Assembly (NCBI RefSeq): GCF_004745075.1
Contig: NZ_RHFH01000013.1
Location: 1 to 64,000, forward strand
Reading direction: 5' to 3'
Length of the DNA stretch: 64,000 nt
Origin: Brevibacterium sp. S111
Lineage (GTDB): Bacteria > Actinomycetota > Actinomycetes > Actinomycetales > Brevibacteriaceae
Positions 51,627 to 61,336 of this stretch are shown in pieces. Numbering within the stretch: position 1 is the first letter of the stretch; each line of letters opens with the position of its first letter. Below the pieces are notes generated by a model that was given only the letters and a program-made list of their open reading frames with translations, made no database searches and was not told the origin of the DNA. The translations under genes were made by a program, and so were the position numbers.

Positions 51627-53597
51627 TCAGGTGCCGCGCAGATCGAGGTTGAGTTCGTTCGGTGCCGAGTCCGCGAGATCGACCGGAATGCCCCAGTCCT
51701 GCTGATAGAGGTGGCAGGCCGCGTGCAGGGGGATCTCTCCCCCGGGCTCGCCGTCACAGGCGGCGGCTCGAGCGGTCACATGGAGCACTCCCCCGTCGAG
51801 ATCCGGGTTGATGACGATCTCGCGGTTGAGCCCCTCGGCTCCTCCATCGCCGGAGACGATGAGCTCGGGCGGGGTCGCTGAGACCTGCAGGAACGTGGGA
51901 TCTCCCCACCGGTCGTCGAGCTTCTGCCCCGCGGGCACCGTGAAGCTCACGCTCAGCGACACCGGGCCGGAGGCGATTTCGGTCGACGGTCGCTTCGTCG
52001 TCAGCGCCCCCTCGTCGACCGTCTGGGCGTCCTTGGGCAGTCTCACCCTCGTCAGCGCGTGGGAGGCGGACTCGACGACGAGGAGCTCGGCCTCACTCGA
52101 GGACTCGGAGCCGCCGTCGGGGTCATCACCTCGGCCGGAGGAGTCGCCGTCGCCGGCTGCTGAGTCGACGACGAGGATGTCCGAGGGTTCACGCAGACCG
52201 CGGGCCAGGGTCGTCACTTCCTCGGTGTGCGGGTCGTAGCGGCGGATGGCCCCGTTGTAGGTGTCGGCGATCGCGATGGACCCATCGGGCAGGGCGCGCA
52301 CTCCCAGCGGATGCTGCAGGCGCGCCTCGGCGGCGGGGCCGTCGCGGAATCCGAAGTCGAAGAGGCCGACTCCCACGAGCGTGGTGACTTCACCGGTGAC
52401 GGGGTCGAGGCGACGAATCGCCGAAGTCTCGGAATCGGCGATGAGCACCTGACCGTCGGCGTCGAGGTCGAGGCCCGAGGACTGGGCGAACCACGCGGAT
52501 TCGGCGTCTCCGTCGCTCAGCCCCTCATTCATCGTGCCCGAGAGGATGCGGATCGCTCCGTCCTTCGGATCGAACGACCAGATCGTGTGGTTGCCGGCCA
52601 TCGCCACGACCACCTCGGCGGTGGAGGGGACGAAGAGGACGTCCCACGGCGACGAGAGCTTCACGTCGAGCCCGGGGCCGTCGTATCGTCCCAGTTCACC
52701 GTGTTTGCCGCGGACATTGTCGATGGCGCCGACCATGTGCTGCTGCCCGGTGCCGGCGATGGTCGTCACGGTTTCGGATTCGAGATCGATCCCGCGCAGG
52801 GTGTGGTTGACGGTGTCGGCGACGACGATACCGTACCCGACCTCGGCGGCGAGGTCGTCGGGCAGCACGGTGATGCCGCCGGGCTCGCTGAACGACGCCG
52901 AAGCGAAGTCGCCGTCCGCGGCCCCGCGCTCTCCCGTGCCGATGCGGCGGATGATCGTGGTGCCGTCGGCATCGTATTCGACGAGGCCGTGGTGGCCGGA
53001 GTCAGCGACGAGGAGATGCCCGGAGGGCAGACGAGTGACCTTGCCGGGGTAGAACAGGTCTGTTTCGGGTGCCGGCGGCGGAACGTAGGGGCCGTCACCG
53101 GAATGCAGCGTTCCCTTGGCCGAATGCTCGTCGATGAGGCCTTCGATGATCTCGGTGAGCCCAGCGGCGTGGCCCTCTCCGGACATCGTCGCCACGAGGT
53201 AGCCCTCAGGGTCGATGACGGCCAGGGTCGGCCAGGCGCGAGCGGTGTAGGCCTGCCAGGTGACGAGGTCCGGGTCATCGAGGACGAGGTGTTCGACCTG
53301 GTAGCGTTCCACGGCCTGGTCGACGGCCTCGACGGTGCGTTCGAACTCGAACTTCGGCGAGTGGACGCCGATGATGACGAGTTCCTTCGCGTACTTCTCC
53401 TCGAGGGGACGCAACTCGTCGAGGACGTGGAGGCAGTTGATGCAGCAGAAGGTCCAGAAGTCGAGGAGGACGACCTTGCCGCGCAGGTCGGCCAGGGTCA
53501 GCTCCTTGCCGCCGGAGTTCATCCATCGGCGCCCGACGAGTTCGGGGGCCCGGACCTTCACGGCGTGCGAGGCGGCGGTCTGCGGAGTGGAGTTCAT
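51627..53597 (-). CDS. Thioredoxin-like plus NHL-repeat protein (NHLRC2-like)
   Basis: 656 residues from the ATG at 53597. N-terminal thioredoxin fold (about 15-150) with FWTFCCINCLHVLDEL; Cys52 and Cys55 form the redox pair. A six-bladed NHL propeller (about 190-480; GIVVADTVNHTLRGID, IAIADTYNGAIRRYD) follows, then a C-terminal beta domain. No signal peptide, so cytosolic. Related proteins are conserved from bacteria to animals, with roles in redox stress that are not settled. Confidence 0.87.
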   Translation of the reverse strand: MNSTPQTAASHAVKVRAPELVGRRWMNSGGKELTLADLRGKVVLLDFWTFCCINCLHVLDELRPLEEKYAKELVIIGVHSPKFEFERTVEAVDQAVERYQVEHLVLDDPDLVTWQAYTARAWPTLAVIDPEGYLVATMSGEGHAAGLTEIIEGLIDEHSAKGTLHSGDGPYVPPPAPETDLFYPGKVTRLPSGHLLVADSGHHGLVEYDADGTTIIRRIGTGERGAADGDFASASFSEPGGITVLPDDLAAEVGYGIVVADTVNHTLRGIDLESETVTTIAGTGQQHMVGAIDNVRGKHGELGRYDGPGLDVKLSSPWDVLFVPSTAEVVVAMAGNHTIWSFDPKDGAIRILSGTMNEGLSDGDAESAWFAQSSGLDLDADGQVLIADSETSAIRRLDPVTGEVTTLVGVGLFDFGFRDGPAAEARLQHPLGVRALPDGSIAIADTYNGAIRRYDPHTEEVTTLARGLREPSDILVVDSAAGDGDSSGRGDDPDGGSESSSEAELLVVESASHALTRVRLPKDAQTVDEGALTTKRPSTEIASGPVSLSVSFTVPAGQKLDDRWGDPTFLQVSATPPELIVSGDGGAEGLNREIVINPDLDGGVLHVTARAAACDGEPGGEIPLHAACHLYQQDWGIPVDLADSAPNELNLDLRGT

Positions 53598-53650
53598 GCC
53601 TCCATCTTCACAGATCCGGCGCCGAGGTGGCAGTCCGGGTGTCACGATGT

Positions 53651-53734
53651 GACCGGTCAGACGGGCCGGTCAGACGGACAGGTTCCGAGGGACCGGTTCA
53701 GACGGACCGGTCAGACACGGACCGGTTCAGACGG
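53651..53734. repeat. Short tandem repeats around ACCGGT
   Basis: About six imperfect copies of GACCGGT(T)CAGACGG (13-16 bp each) between hmuV and the thioredoxin/NHL gene. The last copy reaches into the hmuV stop region. Confidence 0.7.
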
Positions 53735-54560
53735 GGACGAGGATGGGAGTGTCGATCCCTTCGGCTTCGAGGCGGCGCACGCGCTGGCCGTAGACCGCTT
53801 CGACGAGTTCCTCGCTCAGCGCCTGTCCCGGGGGACCATCGGCGACGAGGCGACCGTCGCCGAAGACGAGCACCCGATCGGCGTAGCGCAGAGCGAGGTT
53901 GAGATCGTGGAGGACGACGATGACTGCCGCCCCTTCGTCGCGCAGGCGTCTGACCGAGCGCAGGAGTGACTCCTGATGCCTGAGGTCGAGCGCGGCGGTG
54001 GGCTCGTCGAGGAAGATGATCGGCGTCGTCTGCACCCTCGTGCGCGCATAGGACACGCGGGCGGCCTCCCCACCGGAGAGCGTGGTGATGTCACGATCCT
54101 CGAAGCCGCACAGGTCCGAATCGGCGATCGACTCGGCAACGAGGCGGTCATCGCGGTCGACGTCGACGTCCCAGGGCAGGCGCCCCATGTGGACGGCCTC
54201 CTCGACGCTGAAGGCGAAGTTCGCACTGTTGTGCTGAAGCATCACCGAGCGCCTGCGGGCCAGCGGCCCGGACTTCCATGACCTCACCTCCGTGCCGGCG
54301 ATCTCGACGGTGCCCCGGGTCGGAGCGATGTCGCCGGCCAGAAGGGAGAGCATCGTCGATTTTCCCGCTCCGTTCGGGCCGACGAGCGCGACGACCTCAC
54401 CGTGGCGGAGACTGAACGAGATCCCGGAGACGAGTTCCCGTCCATCCACGCAGAAGGTGACATCCTGGGCCCGGACGACCGCCTCGGCGGACGTGGTCGC
54501 CTGCGGCTGAGGGCCGGAGCCGTGGGCATCGGGGGTGCGGCTGTGTTGAGTCTTCACCAT
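53727..54560 (-). CDS. hmuV: Iron/heme ABC transporter ATP-binding protein
   Basis: 277 residues with Walker A VGPNGAGKST, signature LSGGEAARVS, Walker B IIFLDEPTAALD and H-loop VLHDLNLAL. Length and partner genes fit HmuV/FecE. It energises uptake through the HmuU-type permease. Overlaps the permease stop by 7 nt. Confidence 0.9.
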   Translation of the reverse strand: MVKTQHSRTPDAHGSGPQPQATTSAEAVVRAQDVTFCVDGRELVSGISFSLRHGEVVALVGPNGAGKSTMLSLLAGDIAPTRGTVEIAGTEVRSWKSGPLARRRSVMLQHNSANFAFSVEEAVHMGRLPWDVDVDRDDRLVAESIADSDLCGFEDRDITTLSGGEAARVSYARTRVQTTPIIFLDEPTAALDLRHQESLLRSVRRLRDEGAAVIVVLHDLNLALRYADRVLVFGDGRLVADGPPGQALSEELVEAVYGQRVRRLEAEGIDTPILVPV

Positions 54561-55768
54561 GAGCTCTTCTTCATCCGGACGACGAGGAACAGGAAGAACG
54601 GGGCGCCGACGGCCGCGGTGAACAGGCCGATCGGGACCTCCGAGGGCGGGGCGACGACGCGGGAGGCGCAGTCGGCGGCGACGATGAGGATCGCCCCGGC
54701 GATCGCGGAGATCGGCAGCAGGCCGCGGTGGCCGGGGCCGACGATGATGCGCACGATGTGCGGAACGACGAGGCCGACGAATCCGATCGCGCCGGCGAAG
54801 GCGACTGCGGCACCCGTGAGCAGTGCGGTGGCGATGATGATGATCAGACGGCTGCGTCGGACATTGAGGCCGAGGTGTTGGGCTTCGCGTTCGCCGAGCG
54901 TGAGGACATCGAGGGCACGCGAGTTGACCAGGACGATGGCAAGACCGATGAGGAAGATCGGCAGGGTCGCCCAGAAGTGCGGCCAGATCACCTTCGCCAG
55001 CGACCCCATCTGCCAGAAGGTCAGCGTCTGGAGCTGCTGGTCGTCGGCGATGAAGGTGAAGAACCCGGTCAGCGCCTGACAGCCCGACCCCACGGCGATG
55101 CCGACGAGCAGCATCCGCGAGGTGCCCGTGTTGCGTCCGGGACGCGCCAGCACATAGATGAGTCCGGTGACGGCGAGGCCGGCGAGGAAGGCCCCGATGG
55201 GCAGCAGCCAGGTGATGCTGCTGCCCGCGAGCACGATGACGCTCACAGCACCCGCCGAGGCTCCGCCGCTGACCCCGATGATCCCGGGGTCGGCGAGGGG
55301 GTTGTTGAACAGGCTCTGCAGCGCCGCGCCCGAGATCGCGAGGGCCGCGCCGACGAGCACTCCCATGAGCACGCGGGGCACGCGCAGCTGCCAGACGACG
55401 GAGACGTCGCGCTGGCTGAGGTCGGCACCGTCGACGACACCCAGTTGGGCCCCGACGATGCGCGCGACCTCGGCGAGGGGGATCCGCAGCGGACCGACCG
55501 AAGCAGAGACGGCCATGAGCACCGCAAGCACCGCCAGGCCGATGATCACGCAGGTGAGCAGCGGGAGTCGGCGGACGGTGTGGCGCGCCTCGGTGCCCGA
55601 GCCGGCCCTGCGGCCTCGCCCAGCGGAGCCGGTCGGGGCCGCAGGATCGACCGAACGCCCGAACGCCGCCGAGGCGCCGGTGGCGTCCGCGTTCTCGGTG
55701 GCATCCGGTCCGGCCGGGGCGCCTGCGGTGCCCGGGGCGGCGGTGCGAGTCGGAGCCTTCGGGGTCAC
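54554..55768 (-). CDS. hmuU: Iron/heme ABC transporter permease (FecCD family)
   Basis: 404 residues from a GTG within the hmuT stop (GTGA). A 60-residue disordered Ala/Gly/Pro leader precedes about ten transmembrane helices with the FecCD motifs RVPRVLMGVLVGAALAISG and GSRALDVLTLGE-like region. Forms the channel dimer. Confidence 0.9.
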   Translation of the reverse strand: MTPKAPTRTAAPGTAGAPAGPDATENADATGASAAFGRSVDPAAPTGSAGRGRRAGSGTEARHTVRRLPLLTCVIIGLAVLAVLMAVSASVGPLRIPLAEVARIVGAQLGVVDGADLSQRDVSVVWQLRVPRVLMGVLVGAALAISGAALQSLFNNPLADPGIIGVSGGASAGAVSVIVLAGSSITWLLPIGAFLAGLAVTGLIYVLARPGRNTGTSRMLLVGIAVGSGCQALTGFFTFIADDQQLQTLTFWQMGSLAKVIWPHFWATLPIFLIGLAIVLVNSRALDVLTLGEREAQHLGLNVRRSRLIIIIATALLTGAAVAFAGAIGFVGLVVPHIVRIIVGPGHRGLLPISAIAGAILIVAADCASRVVAPPSEVPIGLFTAAVGAPFFLFLVVRMKKSSW

Positions 55769-56793
55769 GGGAGCTTCGCGACAGCCTCGGCGAGGGCCTG
55801 AGCCCCGACTCCGATCTCAGGGCTCGAGTACTTCAGCTGAGCATCGAGCATGACGAAGACCGCGGAGTTCTGGCCTGCAGGAGTCTGATCGAGCGTCGGG
55901 AACGCCTTCCACAGGCCGTCCTCGCCGCCCCACTTCTCGTAGTCGGATTCGGCCATGACGATGACATCCGGCGCCGAGGCGACGATGCCCTCATTGCTGA
56001 ACTCACGGGAGTAGCCGCGCAGCTTCGACTCCGCGCCCACACTCGTGTAGCCGAGGGTCTCGATCATCTCATTGCCCGGAGTCCCAGTGCCGGCGACCGC
56101 GTTCTGCCCGCCGGCTCCCGTGGCAGTGACCTCGATGATCGACAGATCCTGCTTGCCCGAGTCCTTCGCGGTCTTCGCGGCATCGGCGAGCTGGTCGTCG
56201 ACGGTCTTCGCGAGCTCTTCACCCGCCTCATCGGCACCGACGTAGGAGGCCACGGCCTTGAGTTTGTCCGATTGGGACTGCTGATCGTCCATGACCACCG
56301 CATCGGTGCCGGCGTCCCGGAACTGACCGGCGACGTCACCGTGGCGCTTCGTGTTGTCGCCGATGAACAGGGCGCCGTCCATCGCCAGCAGGCCTTCGAC
56401 CCCGGTGCTCTTACTGAACTCGAAGTGCTGCGGGGCATCGATCCCCTCGGGCGCCGCCGAGTTCTCGGGCGCGGCCTCGATGTTGTCGGCCAGGCCCAGC
56501 GCGCCGAGCGTCGATGCGACGCCGTCGCCGGCGACGATGATCTTGTCGATGTCCTTGACCTCCACCTCGGTGCCGGTGCCGTCGGTGACCGTGGCAGGCA
56601 GTTTCGGTTCCGCCTCGATGCCGGAGAAGTCGCTCGTACCGCCGACCTGGGACCACCCTTCGGGAAGTGGAACCGAAAGTTCGGAACCCGCCGCTTCTGC
56701 CGGGGTATCGTCTGCGGCCTCGGATCCGGTGCCGCCGCAGCCGGCGAGTGCCAATGCGCACACGGCGCCGATGATCGAAAGTCCTGTTCTCAT
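55765..56793 (-). CDS. hmuT: Iron/heme-binding lipoprotein
   Basis: 342 residues from the ATG at 56793 (GAGGAG). Lipobox LALAGC. Two-lobed PF01497-type domain with VAGDGVASTLGALGL and MDDQQSQSDKL. The gene order T-U-V is that of hemin uptake operons, but ligand choice (heme or ferric siderophore) cannot be read from sequence. Likely under DtxR control. Confidence 0.85.
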   Translation of the reverse strand: MRTGLSIIGAVCALALAGCGGTGSEAADDTPAEAAGSELSVPLPEGWSQVGGTSDFSGIEAEPKLPATVTDGTGTEVEVKDIDKIIVAGDGVASTLGALGLADNIEAAPENSAAPEGIDAPQHFEFSKSTGVEGLLAMDGALFIGDNTKRHGDVAGQFRDAGTDAVVMDDQQSQSDKLKAVASYVGADEAGEELAKTVDDQLADAAKTAKDSGKQDLSIIEVTATGAGGQNAVAGTGTPGNEMIETLGYTSVGAESKLRGYSREFSNEGIVASAPDVIVMAESDYEKWGGEDGLWKAFPTLDQTPAGQNSAVFVMLDAQLKYSSPEIGVGAQALAEAVAKLP

Positions 56794-56946
56794 TGCTCTC
56801 CTCAAGAGGGACGTCGGCCACGGTGTGGACCGGCGCTGTCATGCCCGACGACCGTCCGCCGCGGGCAACGTCATCGTCTGTCGCAGTCAGCGCGCCGTCG
56901 GGCAACGATCCGGGTCGGAGATCTCAGCAGCGACCAGGACACCTAC

Positions 56947-56965
56947 ATTGGCAAGGCTAACCTAA
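56947..56965. promoter_or_regulatory. DtxR/IdeR-like iron box
   Basis: ATTGGCAAGGCTAACCTAA agrees with the consensus TTAGGTTAGGCTAACCTAA at 15 of 19 positions. It lies between hmuT and the divergent esterase, in a 308-bp gap that holds no gene. Confidence 0.65.
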
Positions 56966-57101
56966 TCGACTAGACTAGCAACGTTGCCAGTCGGCTTGTC
57001 CACTCGCCGTCACAGTTGCTCACAATGTGGGCGGCGAGGCGGGGCCGGACAGGCGGACGGATGACCGCCGTCAGAGAGCCGCCGCAGAGAAGGAGAGCTT
57101 C

Positions 57102-58562
57102 GTGCGATTCAGCGAGATTCTCACCGAGTTCTCCACCATCAATGCTGGCCAGAGCGCCGACCTCGGAAGTCGAGAGGCATTGTTCTGGGAGGAGGTCACG
57201 CGCTCCGGCACACCTCTCGTCGACGCCTGCGAAGATGACCCCGGTCAGTGCGATGTCACGTTCCTCTACCGCGCAGTCGATCCCACTATCCGCAGTGTGA
57301 GACTTTCGGCCAATCGGGTGACCGATAAGCACCGGCAGGATGCCGGCGTGATGACTCCGGTCCCGGGCACCGGGATCTGGGGCGTGACGCTGCGACTGCC
57401 GGCCGACCTCCGGTGCTCCTACGGTTTCAGCCCCTCGGCCTCCGAGACTCCCGAGCCTCTGGGTTCTCCGCAACGGCCCGGGCCGGCCGTCCTCGTCGAC
57501 CCGCTCAACCTCGATCCGCCGCTGACGCGCCCGGACCAGCCGGGACCGGGCGAGGGCTCGTCGGTGTTCTCCGGCCCGCACGCCCCCGACCACGGGACGT
57601 GGCTCTTCGACGCGGGACCGGCGCCCATCGATACGGATCGTGATGCGGTGGCGGGCAGCCGCCTCGGCGAAGACTGCGACAGCCGACTCTTCGTGGCGGG
57701 CGACCGTGAGATCGGCGATGTCAGCTGCCCCGTGCGAGTGTCTCTGCCGAGCGGCGCTGCCCCGGCCGGTGTCCTCGTGCTCTTCGACGGGCTTCAGTGG
57801 TTCGACCATCTCCGGGTGGATCGGGCCGTGGCCGCGGCCGGACTGCCGGACCTCATCATCATCGGCATCGGCACCCGCACGGTGGAACAGCGATCGCACA
57901 CCCTGGCCGGCAATGACGCGTTTCTGCGCAGCGTGGCCGATGAGCTGGTGCCCGCGATCGAAGCCGAAGCGGCCGCACACGGATGTCCTGTGCCCGAGGA
58001 CGCCCGCCGAATCATCTGCGGTCAGAGCCTCGGCGGGCTGTCGGCGCTGCTCATGGCCCAGGTCAGCCCCGGCACCTTCGACGCCGTGCTCGCCCATTCT
58101 CCGTCGCTGTGGTGGCGTCCCGGCGGGTCGGCGACGCCAGCGGATCTCGCCGAGATGACCGGGGACGACTGGACGGCAGCGCGTTTCCTCGCCTCGGGTT
58201 CAGGTGCGAATGTGCATACGGCGAGGGCGGCTGAAGGGGCGGGGCCGGATGCCGCCGCCGGAGTGGGTGCGCGAACAGACGGGTCCGGAGCAGGTTCACG
58301 GACGGCCAGGGCCGGGGTGGGCGCTGAGCAGGTCCACCTCGCCGTCGGAGATCGTGAAGGTCCCATGGTCGATCGCGCCCGGCGGATGGCCGAGGTTCTT
58401 CACGACCTCGGATGCCGCACCTCGCTGTCGGTCTACTCCGGCGGACACGATTTCGCCTGTTGGCGTGTGGAACTCATCGCCGGTCTGCGCCACGCGTTCG
58501 AACCGTCCCCCTCGCGCCCCGCCGATGGTGAGACGCGGGTCGGCTCAAATACTCAGGAGTAG
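57102..58562 (+). CDS. Enterochelin esterase-like serine hydrolase
   Basis: 486 residues from GTG 57102 (AAGGAG). An N-terminal beta domain like that of Fes (about 20-170) is followed by an alpha/beta-hydrolase (esterase D-like) domain with LVLFDGLQWF, nucleophile GQSLGGLSAL and His in YSGGHDFACW. Such enzymes open ferric catechol siderophores to free iron. A Gly/Ala/Thr-rich insertion (about 385-410) is unusual. The shared iron box supports the role. Its end overlaps the converging PLP gene by 10 bp. Confidence 0.85.
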   Translation: MRFSEILTEFSTINAGQSADLGSREALFWEEVTRSGTPLVDACEDDPGQCDVTFLYRAVDPTIRSVRLSANRVTDKHRQDAGVMTPVPGTGIWGVTLRLPADLRCSYGFSPSASETPEPLGSPQRPGPAVLVDPLNLDPPLTRPDQPGPGEGSSVFSGPHAPDHGTWLFDAGPAPIDTDRDAVAGSRLGEDCDSRLFVAGDREIGDVSCPVRVSLPSGAAPAGVLVLFDGLQWFDHLRVDRAVAAAGLPDLIIIGIGTRTVEQRSHTLAGNDAFLRSVADELVPAIEAEAAAHGCPVPEDARRIICGQSLGGLSALLMAQVSPGTFDAVLAHSPSLWWRPGGSATPADLAEMTGDDWTAARFLASGSGANVHTARAAEGAGPDAAAGVGARTDGSGAGSRTARAGVGAEQVHLAVGDREGPMVDRARRMAEVLHDLGCRTSLSVYSGGHDFACWRVELIAGLRHAFEPSPSRPADGETRVGSNTQE

Positions 58563-59293
58563 TCGCGAGCACCGAAGATGCTCGAGCCGACGCGCACGAT
58601 CGTCGCCCCCTCGGAGATCGCGAGCTCGAAGTCACCGCTCATTCCCATCGACAGTTCGGTCGCCTCGGCGGGCATGACACCGGACTCCCGCAGGCGTTCG
58701 CTGAGTTCGCGCAGGTCGGAGTAGCTGGGACGGATCACGTCGGGGCTGCTGCCGGGAAGACCGATGGTCATCAGGCCGCGCAGCCGCATCCGGTCGAGCG
58801 TCCTCGTCTCGGTGATCAGCGCCTCGGCGTCCTCGGGAGCGACACCGAACTTCGAATCCTCCCGGGAGGTGTTGACCTGAACGAAGTAGTCGAGGGTTTC
58901 GTCGAGCACGCCAAGACGATTGTTGATCTTCTCAGCCAAGGGGAGGTTGTCGACGGACTGGATGCAGCTGGCATGCCGCAGCGTGTGGTTGACCTTGTTC
59001 CGCTGCAGAGGACCGATGAGGTGGGTCTCGGGGTTGAGGTCAGCGATCGCTTCCGCCTTGCCGGTGATCTCCTGAACCTTGTTCTCCCCGATGAGAGTGA
59101 ACCCGTGCTCGAGGGCGACTCGGATCTTCTCGGCCGGCTGGGTCTTCGTCGCCAGGAGCACCCGCACCTCATCACCGCTGCGGCCCGCCGATACGGCGGC
59201 GGCGCGGGCACGCTCGGCCACCTCGTCGAGGTTGCCGGTGATTCCGGCGATGACGTCCGGGGACAGCGAGGAGGATGAATCAGTCGTACTCAT
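58553..59293 (-). CDS. PLP homeostasis protein (YggS/PROSC family)
   Basis: 246 residues. Fold-type III PLP barrel with Lys50 (LLATKTQPAEKI), LIGENKVQEI, HLIGPLQRNK and the phosphate-binding SMGMSGDFELAI. Keeps free PLP in balance; no known catalytic reaction. GGAGG is close to the ATG. Confidence 0.92.
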   Translation of the reverse strand: MSTTDSSSSLSPDVIAGITGNLDEVAERARAAAVSAGRSGDEVRVLLATKTQPAEKIRVALEHGFTLIGENKVQEITGKAEAIADLNPETHLIGPLQRNKVNHTLRHASCIQSVDNLPLAEKINNRLGVLDETLDYFVQVNTSREDSKFGVAPEDAEALITETRTLDRMRLRGLMTIGLPGSSPDVIRPSYSDLRELSERLRESGVMPAEATELSMGMSGDFELAISEGATIVRVGSSIFGARDYS

Positions 59294-59414
59294 GCCTCCA
59301 GTCTTCCACGAGCCGCACGAAGTTTCAGGTCGCCGAGGCGGTGCGGACCCCAGGGTCTCGGCGCTGGTGCCTCGATGCGGACGGCGCTGCCGCCTCGGCG
59401 CCGGTTCTTCGGCC

Positions 59415-60320
59415 TTACTTCGGCAGTCCCTCGGCGTTGGGGTCGATGTTCTTGATCAGGGCCGTGGTGTCGAGGCCGCCGAGATCCTCATCCATGAGCT
59501 TCTGCAGCTGTGCGTGGACGAGTGACGCAGCGGGGAGGTCGACGCCCTGAGTCTCGGCGCCGGCAAGAGCCAGGCCGACGTCCTTGTGCATGAGCGCGGT
59601 GGCGAAGCCGGGCTTGAAGTCGTTGTTCGCCGCCGACGTCGTCGTCACACCGGGCACCGGGTACCAGGTGCGCAGCGGCCAGGAGTCGCCCGAGGACACC
59701 TTCGCGATGTCGTAGAAGACCTTCGGGTCGAGGCCGAAGCGCTCGGCGAGGACAGCGCCCTCGACGACACCCTGCAGGCTGATCGAGAGCATCATGTTGT
59801 TGACGATCTTCGCGGCCTGACCGGCGGCGTCGCCACCGGCGTGGAAGATGTTGCCGGCCATCGCCTCGATGAAGGGGCGGGCCTCTTCGACATCGGCGTC
59901 GGCGCCGCCGAGCATGAAGGTCAGGGTGCCCGCCTCGGCGCCGGTGACACCACCGGAGACCGGGCCGTCGACGAGACGGAAACCGGCCTTGGCCGCCTCC
60001 GCGTGGAGGACGCGTGCGGAGTCGAAGTCGATCGTCGAGGAATCGACGAGGAGGGTCTTCGCATCCGCGTTGGCCAGGACACCGTCGGGCTCGAGGTACG
60101 CGGTGCGGGCATGCTCACCCTTGGGCAGCATCGTGAACACGATATCGGCACCGGCGACCGCCTCGGCGATCGAATTCACGGGGTTGACACCGTGCTCCGC
60201 GGCTGCAGCCACGGCTCCGGGGACGAGATCGTAACCATTGACGGTGTGACCGGCCTTGACCAGGTTCGCAGTCATCGGGCGGCCCATATTTCCCAGGCCC
60301 ACCCATCCAATCGTCGACAT
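59415..60320 (-). CDS. mmsB: 3-hydroxyisobutyrate dehydrogenase
   Basis: 301 residues from the ATG at 60320 (AGGAGG). NAD-binding GWVGLGNMGRPM at the N-terminus, DGPVSGGVTGAEAGTL substrate motif, and catalytic Lys171 (GQAAKIVNNM). Oxidises 3-hydroxyisobutyrate to methylmalonate semialdehyde in valine breakdown. Divergent from the LysR gene, which is its likely regulator. Confidence 0.88.
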   Translation of the reverse strand: MSTIGWVGLGNMGRPMTANLVKAGHTVNGYDLVPGAVAAAAEHGVNPVNSIAEAVAGADIVFTMLPKGEHARTAYLEPDGVLANADAKTLLVDSSTIDFDSARVLHAEAAKAGFRLVDGPVSGGVTGAEAGTLTFMLGGADADVEEARPFIEAMAGNIFHAGGDAAGQAAKIVNNMMLSISLQGVVEGAVLAERFGLDPKVFYDIAKVSSGDSWPLRTWYPVPGVTTTSAANNDFKPGFATALMHKDVGLALAGAETQGVDLPAASLVHAQLQKLMDEDLGGLDTTALIKNIDPNAEGLPK

Positions 60321-60445
60321 AATATGCCTCCTCGCATCATGTTCTTCTGGTATGCAGTGTTCCCTCTCACAGTACGCCAGTCGGTCGGCGCACGCCCGGT
60401 CCGAACGCTCACCTCTTCCGCACCGGATATGTGCGTACACGCAGA

Positions 60446-60451
60446 TAGAAT
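60446..60451 (+). promoter_or_regulatory. -10 box (TAGAAT) of a leaderless LysR mRNA
   Basis: TAGAAT ends 9 nt before the ATG at 60461 and no ribosome site is present. Confidence 0.5.
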
Positions 60452-60460
60452 GGACGGACT

Positions 60461-61336
60461 ATGGCCACCTATGCACCCAGCGGTTCCGGCCAGCAGATCG
60501 CCCCCGAGGATCTGCTGACTCTGCTCGCTGTCGCTCGATTGGGGAAGTTCACCGCCGCGGCACACAGCCTCGGCCTCAACCACACGACCGTCTCTCGCCG
60601 GATCGCAGCGCTGGAGAAGGCCTACGGCGAACGAGTGCTCGTGGCCTCTCCCGACGGATGGGAGCTCAGCGCGGCCGGACGTCAGCTGCTGCCGATCGCC
60701 GAGGACATCGAGGCCGCCCTGGGGCGGATCGACGCGCACACGAGTTCGGCGCTGTCCGGAACGATCCGGTTGGCCTGCCCGCAGGCCTTCGCCCTCGAGT
60801 ACGCGGTGCCTGCGCTCACCGCGCTCCAGCAGAGCCACCCGGGGCTGCAGATCGAACTCATCACGGCCACCCAACGGGTGCGCCAGTATCGGTCCGGAGT
60901 CGACATCGAGATCGTCGTCGGCCGCCCGGACGCACCGCGGTCGATCGCCAAGCACATCCGCGACTATCGGCTCCAGCTCTACGCTTCGCAGGACTACCTC
61001 GCCGAGCATGGCCGTCCCCGCAGCCTCGACGAACTGGCCCGGCACCGGATGATCTACTACATCGAGAACTCCCTGCAGGTCGACGACCTCGACGAGGCCG
61101 CCGATGCGCTGCCGCGCGGCAACGGATTCTTCCGCTCCACCTCGGTGCACGCACACGTGCTCGCCACGTCCAACGGAGTCGGGATCGGGATTCTGCCGGA
61201 CTTCCTGGCCCGCCATAACTCTCGGCTGCGGCAGGTGCTGCCCGATCAGTTCTCGAAACGGGTCTCCTATTGGGCCTCGGTCCGCCACGAATCCCTCCGC
61301 AATTCCGGAGTCCGCAGCGTCCTAGAAGTCCTCTGA
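60461..61336 (+). CDS. LysR-family transcriptional regulator
   Basis: 291 residues. N-terminal winged helix with LLTLLAVARLGKFTAAAHSL and NHTTVSRRIAALEK, then an effector-binding domain. Likely controls the divergent mmsB; the effector is unknown. Its stop is just before the 74-bp palindrome. Confidence 0.88.
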   Translation: MATYAPSGSGQQIAPEDLLTLLAVARLGKFTAAAHSLGLNHTTVSRRIAALEKAYGERVLVASPDGWELSAAGRQLLPIAEDIEAALGRIDAHTSSALSGTIRLACPQAFALEYAVPALTALQQSHPGLQIELITATQRVRQYRSGVDIEIVVGRPDAPRSIAKHIRDYRLQLYASQDYLAEHGRPRSLDELARHRMIYYIENSLQVDDLDEAADALPRGNGFFRSTSVHAHVLATSNGVGIGILPDFLARHNSRLRQVLPDQFSKRVSYWASVRHESLRNSGVRSVLEVL

